Below the pieces are notes generated by a model that ran no database searches, was not told where the DNA came from, and saw only the letters and a list, made by a program, of their open reading frames with translations. Positions 18,680-28,019 of a stretch of DNA of 64,000 nt are shown in pieces. Source of the stretch: JAGVSR01 sp963778225 (GTDB lineage: Bacteria > Pseudomonadota > Alphaproteobacteria > Rhizobiales > Hyphomicrobiaceae); the NCBI GenBank assembly GCA_963778225.1, contig CAVZTR010000003.1:1-64000 (forward strand), in the 5' to 3' direction. Within the stretch, counting starts at the first letter, position 1. Every line of letters starts with the position of its first letter. The translations under genes and the position numbers were made by a program.

Positions 18680-19285
18680 TTACACGCCTTTGTACGGAGC
18701 ATCCTTTAGCAATCTCGCCAGATGCACCGCGTTCGCGGCCAGCATGCGCGTAGTCTTCACGGTCTTGTCGTAAGGCGCGTCGAGGTCCTTGTAGTCCGTC
18801 GATGCCATCGCTTGGCCGACCCAATATGTCCCGGCTCCGGCAGGGATGGTGAAACCGACGTCATTCAGCGCCTGAAAGAGCTCGGCCTGGCAATGATGCG
18901 CGCCGTCTTCGTTGCCGACGATTGCCACCACGGCCACCTTCCCGTACGGCGGCATGCGCTGCTGGTCATCTGTTTCACCGAGGAACGCGTCCATTCGTTC
19001 CAGAACCCGCTTCGCCACACTCGATGGCTGACCAAGCCAGATGGGCGTGCCGAACACGAGAATGTCTGCCTGCAAGACTTTCTCGCGCAAATCCGGCCAC
19101 GCGTCGCCGTCTCCCTCGTCTGACCGCACCCCCGGCTTCACATTCAAGTCGACCACCCGGACGATGTCGCCGCTCACGCCATGGCGAGAAAGCTCCGCCA
19201 GCGTCTCGGCCAGGAGCTTGTCGGTCGAGGAACTCTCCGCCGACCCCTTCAGGGAACAGTTCAGCGCAAGGGCAGTCAGCGTCAT
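18680..19285 (-). CDS. NADPH-dependent FMN reductase / flavodoxin-like protein
   Basis: A 201-residue flavodoxin-fold protein. It has the phosphate-binding start ALNCSLKGSAESSSTDKLL, the FMN-contact segment ILVFGTPIWLGQPSSVAKRV at about residues 88-107, and VVAIVGNEDGAHHCQAEL near 130. These are typical of WrbA/IsiB-like NAD(P)H:FMN or quinone reductases. The ATG at 19285 gives family length; the frame upstream to 19507 overlaps egtB on the other strand. It is divergent from egtB by 62 bp. A redox role is clear, but the electron acceptor is not. Confidence 0.85.
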   Translation of the reverse strand: MTLTALALNCSLKGSAESSSTDKLLAETLAELSRHGVSGDIVRVVDLNVKPGVRSDEGDGDAWPDLREKVLQADILVFGTPIWLGQPSSVAKRVLERMDAFLGETDDQQRMPPYGKVAVVAIVGNEDGAHHCQAELFQALNDVGFTIPAGAGTYWVGQAMASTDYKDLDAPYDKTVKTTRMLAANAVHLARLLKDAPYKGV

Positions 19286-19347
19286 CGCCAGCCTCGTGTG
19301 TTGGTCACTAAGGCGGCCGCAACGTCTCAGGGCCACTGACGTTCCCG

Positions 19348-20730
19348 ATGAAGGGGAACAGCATGCGTTCTCGGACGTTTGTCGAAATGCGGCAACCCGA
19401 GATGGTAACGATGTTGACACGAAGCAGGGCCAATCCACGGGCGCACCGCCCAGTCCGATCCCCCGTTCAATCGAAAGACCCACTGAGTAAGAAGCTGTTC
19501 GCAACACGCGAAAAAAGCATCGAACTCGTCAGCACGTTGAGTGCGGAAGACATGGTCGTCCAGGCGATGGAAGATGCAAGTCCGTCGAAATGGCACTTGG
19601 CCCATGTCACGTGGTTTTTCGAGACCTTCGTCTTGGCCCGCTTTCTCCCCGGCTACCATCTGTTCGACGAGCGGCTGCCGTTTTGTTTCAACTCCTATTA
19701 CGAAAGCCAGGGCGCCAGACAGCCGCGCGCACACCGGGGACTTCTGACGCGCCCCTCGATCGACGAGGTCTTCGCCTACCGTGCGCACGTCGACGACGCA
19801 TTGGCCCGCCTCACAGACAGTGATGACATCGATCCTGAGGCCGCCCGCCTGATCGAACTTGGGATCAACCACGAGCAGCAGCATCAGGAACTGTTGCTGA
19901 CCGACATTCTATCGCTCTTCGCAGTGAACCCCTTACGCCCCGCTTATCGCAATCCGAGAACACCGCCACACGGCGTTTCAGGCACCGGCTCGCCGGTGCG
20001 CTGGCTCGAATTTCCCGGCGGCATATTTCCGATCGGCCACGACGGCAATGGCTTCGCGTGGGACAACGAAGGACCGCGCCATGATGCCCTCGTGCGCCCG
20101 TTTCTGCTCGCCGACCGGATGGTCACCAATGGCGAGTGGCTGGAATTCATGGCCGATGGCGGTTATCGCTCGCCGTTGCTCTGGCTCGCGGACGGATGGG
20201 CGCTTGTGAACCGCGAACAATGGCGCGCGCCGCTCTATTGGGAAGAGCACGCCAGCAAGTGGCTGTGCATGACGTTGGAAGGCTTGATGGCACCCGACCC
20301 GGATGCCCCGGTCGCCCACGTCAGCTACTACGAGGCTGACGCCTTCGCTCGCTGGAGCGGCCGGAGATTGCCCACTGAATTCGAGTGGGAGATTGCCGCC
20401 GCCGGCGTGCCGCTCGCGGGCAACGATCTTGGCCAAGATGCCTTGCGCTGCCTGCCGGCAAGCGGCGCCAGCACCGAGCGCGCACCACGCCAGATGTTCG
20501 GCGACGCATGGGAATGGACCCAAAGCGCCTACCTGCCCTACCCCGGCTACAAAGCGCCCCAAGGCGCCATCGGCGAGTACAACGGCAAGTTCATGGTCAG
20601 CCAACAGGTTCTGCGCGGCGCATCATGTTTTACGCCCTCCGGCCACACCCGGCGCACCTACCGAAACTTCTTCTATCCGCATCAGAGATGGCAGATGACC
20701 GGCGTGCGCCTCGCCGCGGAGGGTGCGTAA
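19348..20730 (+). CDS. egtB: Ergothioneine biosynthesis protein EgtB (hercynine sulfoxide synthase)
   Basis: A protein of up to 460 residues that uses non-heme iron and O2 to join a thiol substrate to hercynine. The N-terminal DinB-like domain supplies the iron ligands: SPSKWHLAHVTWFFE near residue 80 and GINHEQQHQELLLTDIL near 173. A formylglycine-generating-enzyme-like domain follows, with PVAHVSYYEADAFARWSGRR, LPTEFEWE and the closing GHTRRTYRNFFYPHQRWQ. The start is uncertain; ATGs at 19387, 19402 and 19411 are also possible because the first 35 residues look poorly conserved. The stop overlaps the egtD start in TAATG, so the two genes are translationally coupled. No egtA or egtC is seen. 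Confidence 0.92.
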   Translation: MKGNSMRSRTFVEMRQPEMVTMLTRSRANPRAHRPVRSPVQSKDPLSKKLFATREKSIELVSTLSAEDMVVQAMEDASPSKWHLAHVTWFFETFVLARFLPGYHLFDERLPFCFNSYYESQGARQPRAHRGLLTRPSIDEVFAYRAHVDDALARLTDSDDIDPEAARLIELGINHEQQHQELLLTDILSLFAVNPLRPAYRNPRTPPHGVSGTGSPVRWLEFPGGIFPIGHDGNGFAWDNEGPRHDALVRPFLLADRMVTNGEWLEFMADGGYRSPLLWLADGWALVNREQWRAPLYWEEHASKWLCMTLEGLMAPDPDAPVAHVSYYEADAFARWSGRRLPTEFEWEIAAAGVPLAGNDLGQDALRCLPASGASTERAPRQMFGDAWEWTQSAYLPYPGYKAPQGAIGEYNGKFMVSQQVLRGASCFTPSGHTRRTYRNFFYPHQRWQMTGVRLAAEGA

Positions 20731-21689
20731 TGGCTCTTCAGGACCTCGGCGTCCGCCGCCAACACTCCTCCGACAGCTCGTTCCTCATCGAGGTCGTCAA
20801 CGGCTTGTCGCAACCGCAGAAATCGCTGCCAAGCCGCTTCTTCTATGACGCGGCCGGAAGCGAACTGTTCGAGAAGATCACCGGCCTCCCAGAATACTAT
20901 CCCACGCGCGTCGAGTGTGCGCTCTTGACCGCGCATGCCGCCGACATGGTCGAAGCGTTCGGCACCAACAGCGTGCTCGTGGAATTCGGCTCGGGCTCGA
21001 GTACCAAGACCGAACTCCTGCTGCAGAACCTTCCCGAATGCGCCGTTTATGCGCCGATCGACGTCTCGCAAGCTGCACTGCGCGGCGCCCGCTCGCGGCT
21101 CGCGCACCGCTTCCCCGATCTTGAGGTTGTTCCGGTCACAGCAGACTTCACCACGCTTCCAAGGCTACCAGCACAGCTGTCAGCGAGACCGAAGTTCGGC
21201 TTCTTTCCCGGATCGACCATCGGTAATTTCAAGCCCGCCGAAGCCGTGCACCTCCTGCAACAATTCCGTACTCTGCTTCAGCCGCGCGGACATGTTCTGA
21301 TCGGCGTCGATCTCAGGAAGGATCGCGGGATCCTGGAGCGCGCCTATAACGACAGCCAGGGCGTCACGGCGGAGTTCAACCTGAATGTGCTGGCGCGGAT
21401 CAACCGAGAGATCGCACCGGTCGTCGACCTGGAGGCATTTGCCCATCACGCGTTCTACAACGAGCGCGAGGGTCGCATCGAGATGCACCTGACGAGCCGC
21501 CACGATCAGTCGTTCGAAATCGACGGGTGCCGGATCTCGTTCAGAGCCGGTGAAACGATCCACACTGAGAACTCTTACAAATACACAGTCACCCAGTTTC
21601 AGGACTTGGCCCGCTGTGCAGGCTGGACACCGGAGCGGTCATGGACGGATGCAGAAAACCTTTTCAGCGTGCATGAACTGCGCTCCTGA
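20730..21689 (+). CDS. egtD: L-histidine N-alpha-methyltransferase EgtD
   Basis: A 319-residue S-adenosylmethionine-dependent enzyme that trimethylates histidine to hercynine, the first step of ergothioneine synthesis. Features of the family are SRFFYDAAGSELFEKITGLPE followed by YYPTRVE, the SAM loop VEFGSGSSTKTELLL, GFFPGSTIGNF near residue 155 and EMHLTSRHDQ near 245. The product of this step is the substrate of the upstream egtB, and the genes overlap by one base. Together they suffice for a short ergothioneine route using a locally supplied thiol donor and a later lyase step, as described for other bacteria. Confidence 0.93.
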   Translation: MALQDLGVRRQHSSDSSFLIEVVNGLSQPQKSLPSRFFYDAAGSELFEKITGLPEYYPTRVECALLTAHAADMVEAFGTNSVLVEFGSGSSTKTELLLQNLPECAVYAPIDVSQAALRGARSRLAHRFPDLEVVPVTADFTTLPRLPAQLSARPKFGFFPGSTIGNFKPAEAVHLLQQFRTLLQPRGHVLIGVDLRKDRGILERAYNDSQGVTAEFNLNVLARINREIAPVVDLEAFAHHAFYNEREGRIEMHLTSRHDQSFEIDGCRISFRAGETIHTENSYKYTVTQFQDLARCAGWTPERSWTDAENLFSVHELRS

Positions 21690-21781
21690 ACGCGGATCGC
21701 GCCAAGCCAACGTCGATACCCGTTTTCGCAGGAGTGGCATGACGATCTTCGAGCTACAACGGAGCTCAAGAGGAGGTCACA

Positions 21782-22594
21782 ATGAATGGACCGCATATAG
21801 CACCTCACAACGAAAAAGCAGCCGCTGTCTGGGACTCGGGCGGTGCAAGTTACGACGCAATCAGTCGCGGAATCGCGAACTCGATCGAACACTGCGTGTT
21901 GCGGCTCAATCCCCAGCCATCCGAAAAGGTTCTCGACCTCGCCACCGGCACAGGTTGGACATCGCGGGTCGTAGCACGCCGTGGTGCCAAGGTCATAGGC
22001 GTTGACATCGGCCCCCATCTTGTCGAGGCCGCAGCCGCAAAAGCCAAAATCGAAGGCTTGGACATCGTTTATGAAGTGGGCGATGCGGAGGCGTTGCCGT
22101 TCGCGGACGGCGCATTTGATGCCGTCATCTCCACTTGCGGGATCATGTTCGCCAGCAGCCCGGAAGCGGCAGCATCGGAGCTAGCTCGCGTATGCCGGAA
22201 GGGCGGGCGCATCGCGTTGACGACGTGGCTGTCGGACAGCAATGTGTTCAAGATGTTTCTCGTCATGAAGCCCTACATGCCCCCACCGCCGAGCCCGGCT
22301 CCGCCGTCGCCGTTCGAGTGGGGCAAGACCGAACGGATCACCGAGCTTCTAGGTCGATCATTCGACCTGAAATTTGAGAAAGGAATTTCGTACTATCGCG
22401 AGCCCAATGGAGAAGCTGCCTGGCAGACCTTCTCGAATGGCTACGGTCCGACGAAAACACTGGCAGGTAATCTCGATGAAGCCCGCCGCGAGGAATTGCA
22501 TCGTGACTTCGTTGCATTCCACGAGGGCTTCAAAACCGACCTCGGGATCTGCGTCCCGCGCGAATACTGGGTCACAGTCGGCATCCGCAGATAG
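21782..22594 (+). CDS. Class I SAM-dependent methyltransferase
   Basis: A 270-residue methyltransferase with motif I VLDLATGTGWTSRVVARRGA (about residues 49-68), the acidic strand-2 end GVDIG, and motif post-I with DAEALPFADGAFDAVIS typical of the UbiE/Methyltransf_11 group. A strong AGGAGG lies five bases before the ATG. A Pro-rich insert (PPPPSPAPPSP) occurs near residue 165. It follows egtD by 92 bp on the same strand but is not part of the known ergothioneine pathway. The substrate is unknown; a small-molecule target is likely. Confidence 0.85.
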   Translation: MNGPHIAPHNEKAAAVWDSGGASYDAISRGIANSIEHCVLRLNPQPSEKVLDLATGTGWTSRVVARRGAKVIGVDIGPHLVEAAAAKAKIEGLDIVYEVGDAEALPFADGAFDAVISTCGIMFASSPEAAASELARVCRKGGRIALTTWLSDSNVFKMFLVMKPYMPPPPSPAPPSPFEWGKTERITELLGRSFDLKFEKGISYYREPNGEAAWQTFSNGYGPTKTLAGNLDEARREELHRDFVAFHEGFKTDLGICVPREYWVTVGIRR

Positions 22595-22693
22595 TGGGCG
22601 CAACAGGCGTCGGCTTCCGCGAAGATGTGACGTGGCACCGATCGAGAACAGATTGAGTGCAGCCGCAATCATCTTCGACCCGTCCCTCCGGGT

Positions 22694-23743
22694 TCAAAAC
22701 GGCGCGGGGGCTTCCATGAATTTCCCGCTCACGTCGCCTGAAAGTGCGATGTTGTCAGGATCGAGAATCCGTACCGGCTGCCCCGCATCCAGATTGATCG
22801 TTGCCAGGTCTGTCCAGATGACGTTCGGGCTCGTGGTCAGCTCGAAATAATAGCGCTGCTTCGTCAGGTCGGCGGCCGTGCGGTACTCGGTGTTATAAAT
22901 TCCGAACCCCTTGTAGGGCGCGCCGAAGGGCACCGACACATTGCGCGCTATGGCGAGAATTGATGCCGCCGCCTCGCGGTCGTTCTTGGGCTTGGGCAGC
23001 AACGCGCTGTAGTAGGCCGCGCGGGCAAACCGATCGCGAGGATTGACGTTGCCAGGCAGAGGCATGTCGCTCGCAGGCTTGGAAAAGTCCCGCTCAGCCA
23101 GCAATGCGAGTTGCTCGTCGTAGGTCGGATCGTTGGTCATGATCGTGTACTGGCGCCCGTGATGGACGACCGGCTTGCCACCAATGTATTCGACGATGGC
23201 CGAGTCACCCGACGCGTCTTCCATGGCAAGGTGGACGTTTGCCTTGTGACCGTTGGCTTCGACCATCACGATCTGCACACCTTCGAGCAGCTTCAGTGCC
23301 TCCGCGACGGTGGCCGCGTTGTCGAGCACATACTGTGCCCACAAGCCCGCCTGAACACCCGGCTTACCTGGATCGCGCGGACCGAAGTCGGTGGCGTTAA
23401 GATACAGCATGTGAACGCCCAACCCCTTTTCGTTGATCCCGTCGGCGGTTCCAATGCCGTAGATCGTGGTCGCGAGGCTGCCAAATTTGGACGTCCACTT
23501 GGCCGGATTGTCGGCCACCACCACGTCCTTACCGGCCATGCCGCCGTTTCGCGCCAGTCCACGCGGAAACAGCGTTAGAATAGGCTCGGTGCTTTCGGGC
23601 CAGTCCATTGTGCGGCCGACCATCACGGCATATCCGTTGTCGTTCCACAGAACACGGGTACAGGCATTCGCGGTGTCGGTCACTGTTGCGGCCCCCATGC
23701 TCAGGGCGACCGCACAAGCGATGGTCTTAGAAAATATCCGCAT
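22694..23743 (-). CDS. Exported linear amide C-N hydrolase (choloylglycine hydrolase / penicillin V acylase family)
   Basis: A 349-residue N-terminal-nucleophile hydrolase. A signal peptide ends at TANA, directly followed by Cys28 (CTRVLWND), which becomes the catalytic N-terminal cysteine. The family pattern continues with GRTMDWPEST, STKFGS-like KWTSKFGSLAT, ADGINEKGLGVHMLYL (Asn/Gly oxyanion region), and TNDPTYDEQLALL with RFARAAYYSALLP. Relatives cleave bile-salt, penicillin V or acyl-homoserine-lactone amide bonds. A periplasmic location is expected. GAGGT lies six bases before the ATG at 23743. The gene is monocistronic and convergent with the methyltransferase gene. Confidence 0.9.
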   Translation of the reverse strand: MRIFSKTIACAVALSMGAATVTDTANACTRVLWNDNGYAVMVGRTMDWPESTEPILTLFPRGLARNGGMAGKDVVVADNPAKWTSKFGSLATTIYGIGTADGINEKGLGVHMLYLNATDFGPRDPGKPGVQAGLWAQYVLDNAATVAEALKLLEGVQIVMVEANGHKANVHLAMEDASGDSAIVEYIGGKPVVHHGRQYTIMTNDPTYDEQLALLAERDFSKPASDMPLPGNVNPRDRFARAAYYSALLPKPKNDREAAASILAIARNVSVPFGAPYKGFGIYNTEYRTAADLTKQRYYFELTTSPNVIWTDLATINLDAGQPVRILDPDNIALSGDVSGKFMEAPAPF

Positions 23744-23912
23744 GCAGAAACCTCTTTTGAGAAATCAATCGATCGAAAATTATCCAACTGAAATGATCGC
23801 GCAATAAATTTATATCGGGCTTCAGTGCATCGATGCGCTTGTGGCGGCGATCGAGAGACGAGCGAAGTTGCCTGCGTAAAACGCGTTACATGAACCAGTC
23901 TGCCGCTGCTGC

Positions 23913-24494
23913 TCATGACCCGTGACCGGGCTTGGGAACATCCGCCGGGGCACTCCACCGGAGCAGCCTGATAAAGGCGTAGAAGTAGCCGAGCCAGAGT
24001 AGAATGGAGAGGCCATAGAACATGATGGTCCGCACCGACCAGAGCGGCCAGAATCCGGCGGGGCCTATGGCGATCACGTTGGGGTAGAACGAGAGGAGCG
24101 TGGACCGCCACCTGTTCCAAAGGAGGGTCACTTCCGTCTTGCGAGCCTCGGCGGTCTTGGCGTCGTTGAAAACCCGATCACTATTGCGCTTCAACCACCA
24201 CCAAGAATCTTCGTTGATCAGTTCGAGCCCACGGTCTGAGCGGTTGCGCATGTAAATGTATTGAACGTCACTCGTGTTGCCGCGGACGTCGGGATCGCTG
24301 CGGCGTACTTCCGTTCCGGTCACGACGCCGGTCGTCCATGTGGGACGCGCATATTCCCATCCGAACCAGAGTGGGATGCCCACCGCGACCGACGCGATGG
24401 CCAGAACGGCCCCGCCCCTGCGCCATAGGACATAGGCGAGGACGCCAATCGCGAGCAGCACGATATATCCGTAAGACAACCAAGCTTCGAGCAT
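23913..24494 (-). CDS. DUF1523-like membrane protein
   Basis: A 193-residue protein with two N-terminal helices (IVLLAIGVLAYVLW and AVLAIASVAVGIPLWFG), a central soluble loop with VVTGTEVRRSDPDVRG and INEDSWWWLKRNSD, and a C-terminal helix (TIMFYGLSILLWLGYFYAF). The segment between the helices resembles DUF1523 proteins; this assignment is from memory of the family pattern. The function is unknown. The tail is short and positively charged. It has no clear operon partner. Confidence 0.6.
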   Translation of the reverse strand: MLEAWLSYGYIVLLAIGVLAYVLWRRGGAVLAIASVAVGIPLWFGWEYARPTWTTGVVTGTEVRRSDPDVRGNTSDVQYIYMRNRSDRGLELINEDSWWWLKRNSDRVFNDAKTAEARKTEVTLLWNRWRSTLLSFYPNVIAIGPAGFWPLWSVRTIMFYGLSILLWLGYFYAFIRLLRWSAPADVPKPGHGS

Positions 24495-24647
24495 GCCTCA
24501 AACCTCACCTTCAACAGTTTCGAAGCGGTTGAGGCGCCGCAGCTTGCTGCCGACGCACGCGGCGCCCCCCGATCTTCGCTCTGTACCCGTGTATCTATTC
24601 TAGCTGCGTCGCGAAACAAGGCAGATGTGCTCAGGTGCTGATTGAGC

Positions 24648-24899
24648 CTAGTTGCGGGGACCTTGGCCCGTGCCCTTGCCGGGACCGGTCGTATCGAGCG
24701 CTGTCTTGCACTCATCGGTCACCTTGTCTTTAGCGGCCTCCAGACACGCTCTGACTTCGCCCTTGCCGTGTTCCTTGCCCGCACAGTATTTCGCGATATC
24801 GTCTTTGCATGCCATCGCGACGGGGCCCTGTTGGGCGAAGACTGGAGAGCCGAAGGCAATTGCAGCGAGAGCACCTAAAGAGATCGTACGCGCTTTCAT
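24648..24899 (-). CDS. Small secreted cysteine-rich repeat protein
   Basis: An 83-residue protein with a signal peptide ending VFAQ and a single cysteine-rich repeat: CKDDIAKYCAGKEHGKGEV followed by RACLEAAKDKVTDECKTAL, giving four cysteines in the spacing known from GLG1-type repeats. The C-terminus is Gly/Pro-rich. GAGGAGG stands seven bases upstream of the ATG. Similar small proteins are common in alphaproteobacteria; the role in the periplasm is unknown. Confidence 0.75.
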   Translation of the reverse strand: MKARTISLGALAAIAFGSPVFAQQGPVAMACKDDIAKYCAGKEHGKGEVRACLEAAKDKVTDECKTALDTTGPGKGTGQGPRN

Positions 24900-25036
24900 T
24901 TTGAACCTCCTCGTGGTCTGTTAATGGCTGAAGACTTAATGAAAATTTCCAACCCATCTCCAATTAGACAGTCGCGGCGAACGCACACGTTGATATCGAT
25001 CAACGCTCTATGGCCCGGAATTCTGGGGAGCATGAC

Positions 25037-26576
25037 ATGAATGGTGCGGAAGCACTGGTCGCGGCCGCCGTAAAGAACGGCATCAAGGTTTGTTTTGCCA
25101 ACCCAGGCACCACCGAGATGCCTCTCGTTCAGGCGATGGATTCTGTCCCAGGACTAAGGGGAATACTGTGCCTGCATGAGAACGTGGCAACGGGAGCGGC
25201 CGACGGCTACGGCCGGATGACAGGCTATCCTGCCATGTGCCTGCTGCATCTCGGCCCTGGTCTCGCTAACGGACTCACCAATCTGCACAATGCGCGCCGT
25301 GCCTTCACGCCCGTTCTGAATGTAATTGGCGAACACGCCACATGGCACCTGTCGGCCGACCCGCTCTTGGCGACCGACATCGACGCAGTCGCCCGCAACG
25401 TCAGCGATTACATCAAGCGCAATCAAGGCACCGCAACGATCGCGTCGGACCTAGGGGAAGCGATTGCGGCTACGATGGAGAAAGGCGGACGCATCGCAAC
25501 TCTCATCGTTCCACACGATATCCAGATCGGAAAGGCGGGCGCTGAAATCCCGGAGCGTCGAGGTCTGCCCAAGACCCAATACTCGTCTCGCCATGTCACG
25601 CAGTCGGCTCAAGCATTGAAGGCGGGGAAGTCGGCACTGCTCCTCGGCGGACCTGCGCTCTCGGAAGCTGGGATCATGCTCGCGGGTAGAATTGCAGCAG
25701 CCAGCGGTGCGGATCTCATCTGCGACACCTTTTTTGCCCGGATGGAGCGCGGCGGCGACCTGCCTGCACCGATCAGATTGCCCTACTTTCCCGATCAAGC
25801 TCTGGAGCTCACCCGGCGCTATCAGCATGTCATCGTGGTCGGCACGCGGCGGCCGGTCGCCTTCTTTGGCTATCCTGGCCTCCCGAGCTATCTCACCACC
25901 GAAGTACAGACCGTGATGCTGTCAGGCCCTCAGGACGACACGCTTGGTGCGCTAGCAGCGCTCGCGGACTGAGGTGAACGCCGCCGAGGATGTCAGGCCG
26001 AGTGCCGGTGAATTTCCTGTCATGCCCAAAGGTGCCCTTAATGCGCAATCCGTCAGTGCCGTCATCGCGCGCCTGCAGCCGGCCAATTGCATCATCATGG
26101 ATGAGGCGCTGACAGTTGGCACGCCCTACTTCGATGCATCGCGGCGCGCGCCCCGTTTCAGTCATCTAATGCTGACCGGCGGCGCAATTGGCGAGGGACC
26201 CGGCGCTGCAACGGGAGCCGCTATCGCCTGTCCCGACCGGAAAGTCATTAACTTCCAATCGGACGGCTGCGGCGCCTATTCCGTCCAGGCGTTCTGGACC
26301 CAGGCGCGCGAGAATTTGGATGTTGTCACCATTATTGGCTCCAACCGGAGCTACAATATCTTGCGGGTTGAGCTTCTGCGTGCGGGCGTGACCCGAGCTG
26401 GCCCGATAGCTCGCTCCATGTCGAACTTGGATCGTCCATTTTTAGATTGGGTAAAGATCGGCGAAGGCTTCGGCGTGCCCTCCGTTGCCGTCGACACCGC
26501 AGAAGCCCTCGCACGCGAACTCGAACGGGCCCTTCTACAAAAGGGTCCCCGCTTGATCGAAGCGATCATGACCTAG
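25037..26576 (+). CDS. Thiamine pyrophosphate-dependent enzyme, acetolactate synthase large-subunit-like (one frameshift)
   Basis: A ThDP enzyme of about 513 residues. The N-terminal half has FANPGTTEMPLVQAMDS and the catalytic-glutamate motif LHENVATGAADGYGRMTG (about residues 46-63). The C-terminal half has the ThDP-binding segment SDGCGAYSVQAFWTQARENL with SNRSYNIL after it. One extra base near 25970 (GCGGACTGAGGTGAAC) makes an early stop; removing it joins the two frames. The ATG at 25037 with GGGGAG six bases upstream was chosen over 25010. The subgroup is often named acetolactate synthase or benzoylformate decarboxylase-like, but the substrate is not assured. No small subunit or ilvC is adjacent, so a role outside branched-chain synthesis is likely. 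Confidence 0.85.
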
Positions 26577-26650
26577 AGCGCGCAACCACCCGCACGCGTG
26601 AGCGCACAGCGCCCAGCGATCCGCAGATCGTCAGCCAAACTTACACGCAC

Positions 26651-26854
26651 TTAGGAGCCGAGAGTTCGGCTCCAGCTATCAACTTCCTCCTTCGCGCGGT
26701 CCTTGCCGTAGCCGTACCGCTCTTGAATGACACCCTCGAGTTGTTCGCGGTTGCCGTTGACTTTTGACAGATCATCGTCCGTCAGTTGCCCCCACTTCTC
26801 CTTCACCTTTCCAGTGAACTGCTTCCAGTTGCCTTCGATGCGATCCCAATTCAT
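26651..26854 (-). CDS. CsbD family stress protein
   Basis: A 67-residue CsbD-like protein: MNWDRIEGNWKQFTGKVKEKWG, then LTDDDLSKVNGNREQLEGVI and YGYGKDRAKEEVDSW, the complete family pattern. GGAGGT lies seven bases before the ATG at 26854, which rules out the GTG three codons upstream. CsbD proteins are abundant in general stress but their molecular role is unknown. The gene is convergent with the TPP enzyme gene. Confidence 0.92.
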   Translation of the reverse strand: MNWDRIEGNWKQFTGKVKEKWGQLTDDDLSKVNGNREQLEGVIQERYGYGKDRAKEEVDSWSRTLGS

Positions 26855-26951
26855 GACGGGCACCTCCGCTTGTTAAAGGATGCCGTCAAAACTTTATTGC
26901 CTTGAGTTTGTTCCTACAATTCTGCCCGCACGGCCTCGTCGAACAGAATCG

Positions 26952-26985
26952 AAGCTGCGCGCAGTAACATGACCGCGCGCAGCTT
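26952..26985 (-). terminator. Hairpin after the SH3/RD-repeat gene
   Basis: A perfect 11-bp inverted repeat (26952-26962 with 26975-26985, twelve-base loop) sits 30 bases beyond the stop of the minus-strand gene that ends at 27015. Confidence 0.6.
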
Positions 26986-27014
26986 ATAACTTCCAGGCTG
27001 GTGATGCTCTTCAG

Positions 27015-28019
27015 TTAGGGCGAGCCGGATGAACCGCCACCCTCGGTCCCTGCACCGCCGGGGCCTGCACCGCCTCCAGTTTGGCCCGATGCACCGCCCT
27101 GAGCCGCCGGATTGCCGCCGCCGGAAGCACCAGGCGAGGGGCGTTCGACGTTGCCCCCAGCAGAGCCGCTCTGACCGCGCTGACCGCCTTCGGTGCTCTC
27201 GTTGCCGCTGCGGTACCCGCGGGGCGTGCGGTCGCCGTCGTCGCTGCTGCGCGTCTGGCCTTGCTCGCGCGAACGACCTTGATCGCTGCGCTCGTTGTTG
27301 TCGTCGCGATCACCACGGCTCCGCTTGCGCTCATCGTCGGAGCGATAGCCGTACCGATCACTGTCACGATCGCGATCCGCGCGGTCGCGGTCCTGATCGC
27401 GGCTGCGGTCGCGGTCTGCGCGATCACGGTCGCCGTCCCGGTCACGGTCCCGATCAGCGCGGTCCCGATCACGATCTCTGTCGCCGTCACGATCGGCGCG
27501 GTCCCGATCACGATCTCTGTCCCCGTCACGATAGGCACGGTCACGGTCGCGGTCACGGTCCCAATCGCGGTCGCGAACGTCTCTGCGATCCCGGCCACGG
27601 TAGTCACGGCCGTCTCGATCCCAAATGGTTATCCAACGGCTACGATCGTCGTACCAGGGCCGGTCGCGATAGTGCGACTGCCAGTAGGAATCGACTGAAA
27701 ACCCGACAACATCAATGCCGATACGAGGACCGTAGTCGACAACCGGTACCAAGCGGCCGTCATACCGGTAGTTCAGATAGTCAGCGAAAACCCAGCCTCG
27801 GTTGCCACGCCATGAGACGTCGCACCATTCATACCCATCCACGCAACCGTAGATTTCGACACGGACGTCAGCGGGCAGTGTCGTTATGACAGGAAAGCGG
27901 GACGATGGTCCTGCGCGCATGTTGAGATCCGTCGTGATGACGGCAGCGTCTTGTGCACTCGCAGTTGTCGCAGCCGACAGAGCACACAGAGAGATAAGTG
28001 ATGCACCCATTCTTCGCAT
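27015..28019 (-). CDS. Exported SH3-domain protein with long Arg-Asp repeat and Gly-rich tail
   Basis: A 334-residue protein in three parts. It has a signal peptide (RRMGASLISLCALSAATTAS) and a bacterial SH3 domain at about residues 25-90 (TTDLNMRAGPSSRFPVITTL, then CVDGYEWCDVSWRGNRGWV). A disordered region of about 210 residues follows, first many DRDRDRAD-type repeats, then a Gly/Ser-rich tail. SH3 domains of this type bind cell-wall peptides. The repeat is coded by near-tandem GATCGxGACCG-like units, which also leave long open frames on the other strand that are not genes. AAGGAAC precedes the ATG at 28019. An envelope role is inferred; repeat length may vary between strains. Confidence 0.85.
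   Translation of the reverse strand: MRRMGASLISLCALSAATTASAQDAAVITTDLNMRAGPSSRFPVITTLPADVRVEIYGCVDGYEWCDVSWRGNRGWVFADYLNYRYDGRLVPVVDYGPRIGIDVVGFSVDSYWQSHYRDRPWYDDRSRWITIWDRDGRDYRGRDRRDVRDRDWDRDRDRDRAYRDGDRDRDRDRADRDGDRDRDRDRADRDRDRDGDRDRADRDRSRDQDRDRADRDRDSDRYGYRSDDERKRSRGDRDDNNERSDQGRSREQGQTRSSDDGDRTPRGYRSGNESTEGGQRGQSGSAGGNVERPSPGASGGGNPAAQGGASGQTGGGAGPGGAGTEGGGSSGSP

Noticed and set aside
27200..27610. Possible CRISPR array in the repetitive stretch
   Set aside because: Repeats are short, imperfect and lack spacers of constant length; they encode an Arg-Asp repeat protein.
27029..27889. Long plus-strand frames opposite the SH3/RD-repeat gene
   Set aside because: They arise from the GATCG/CGATC-type repeat and encode low-complexity peptides without a start site.
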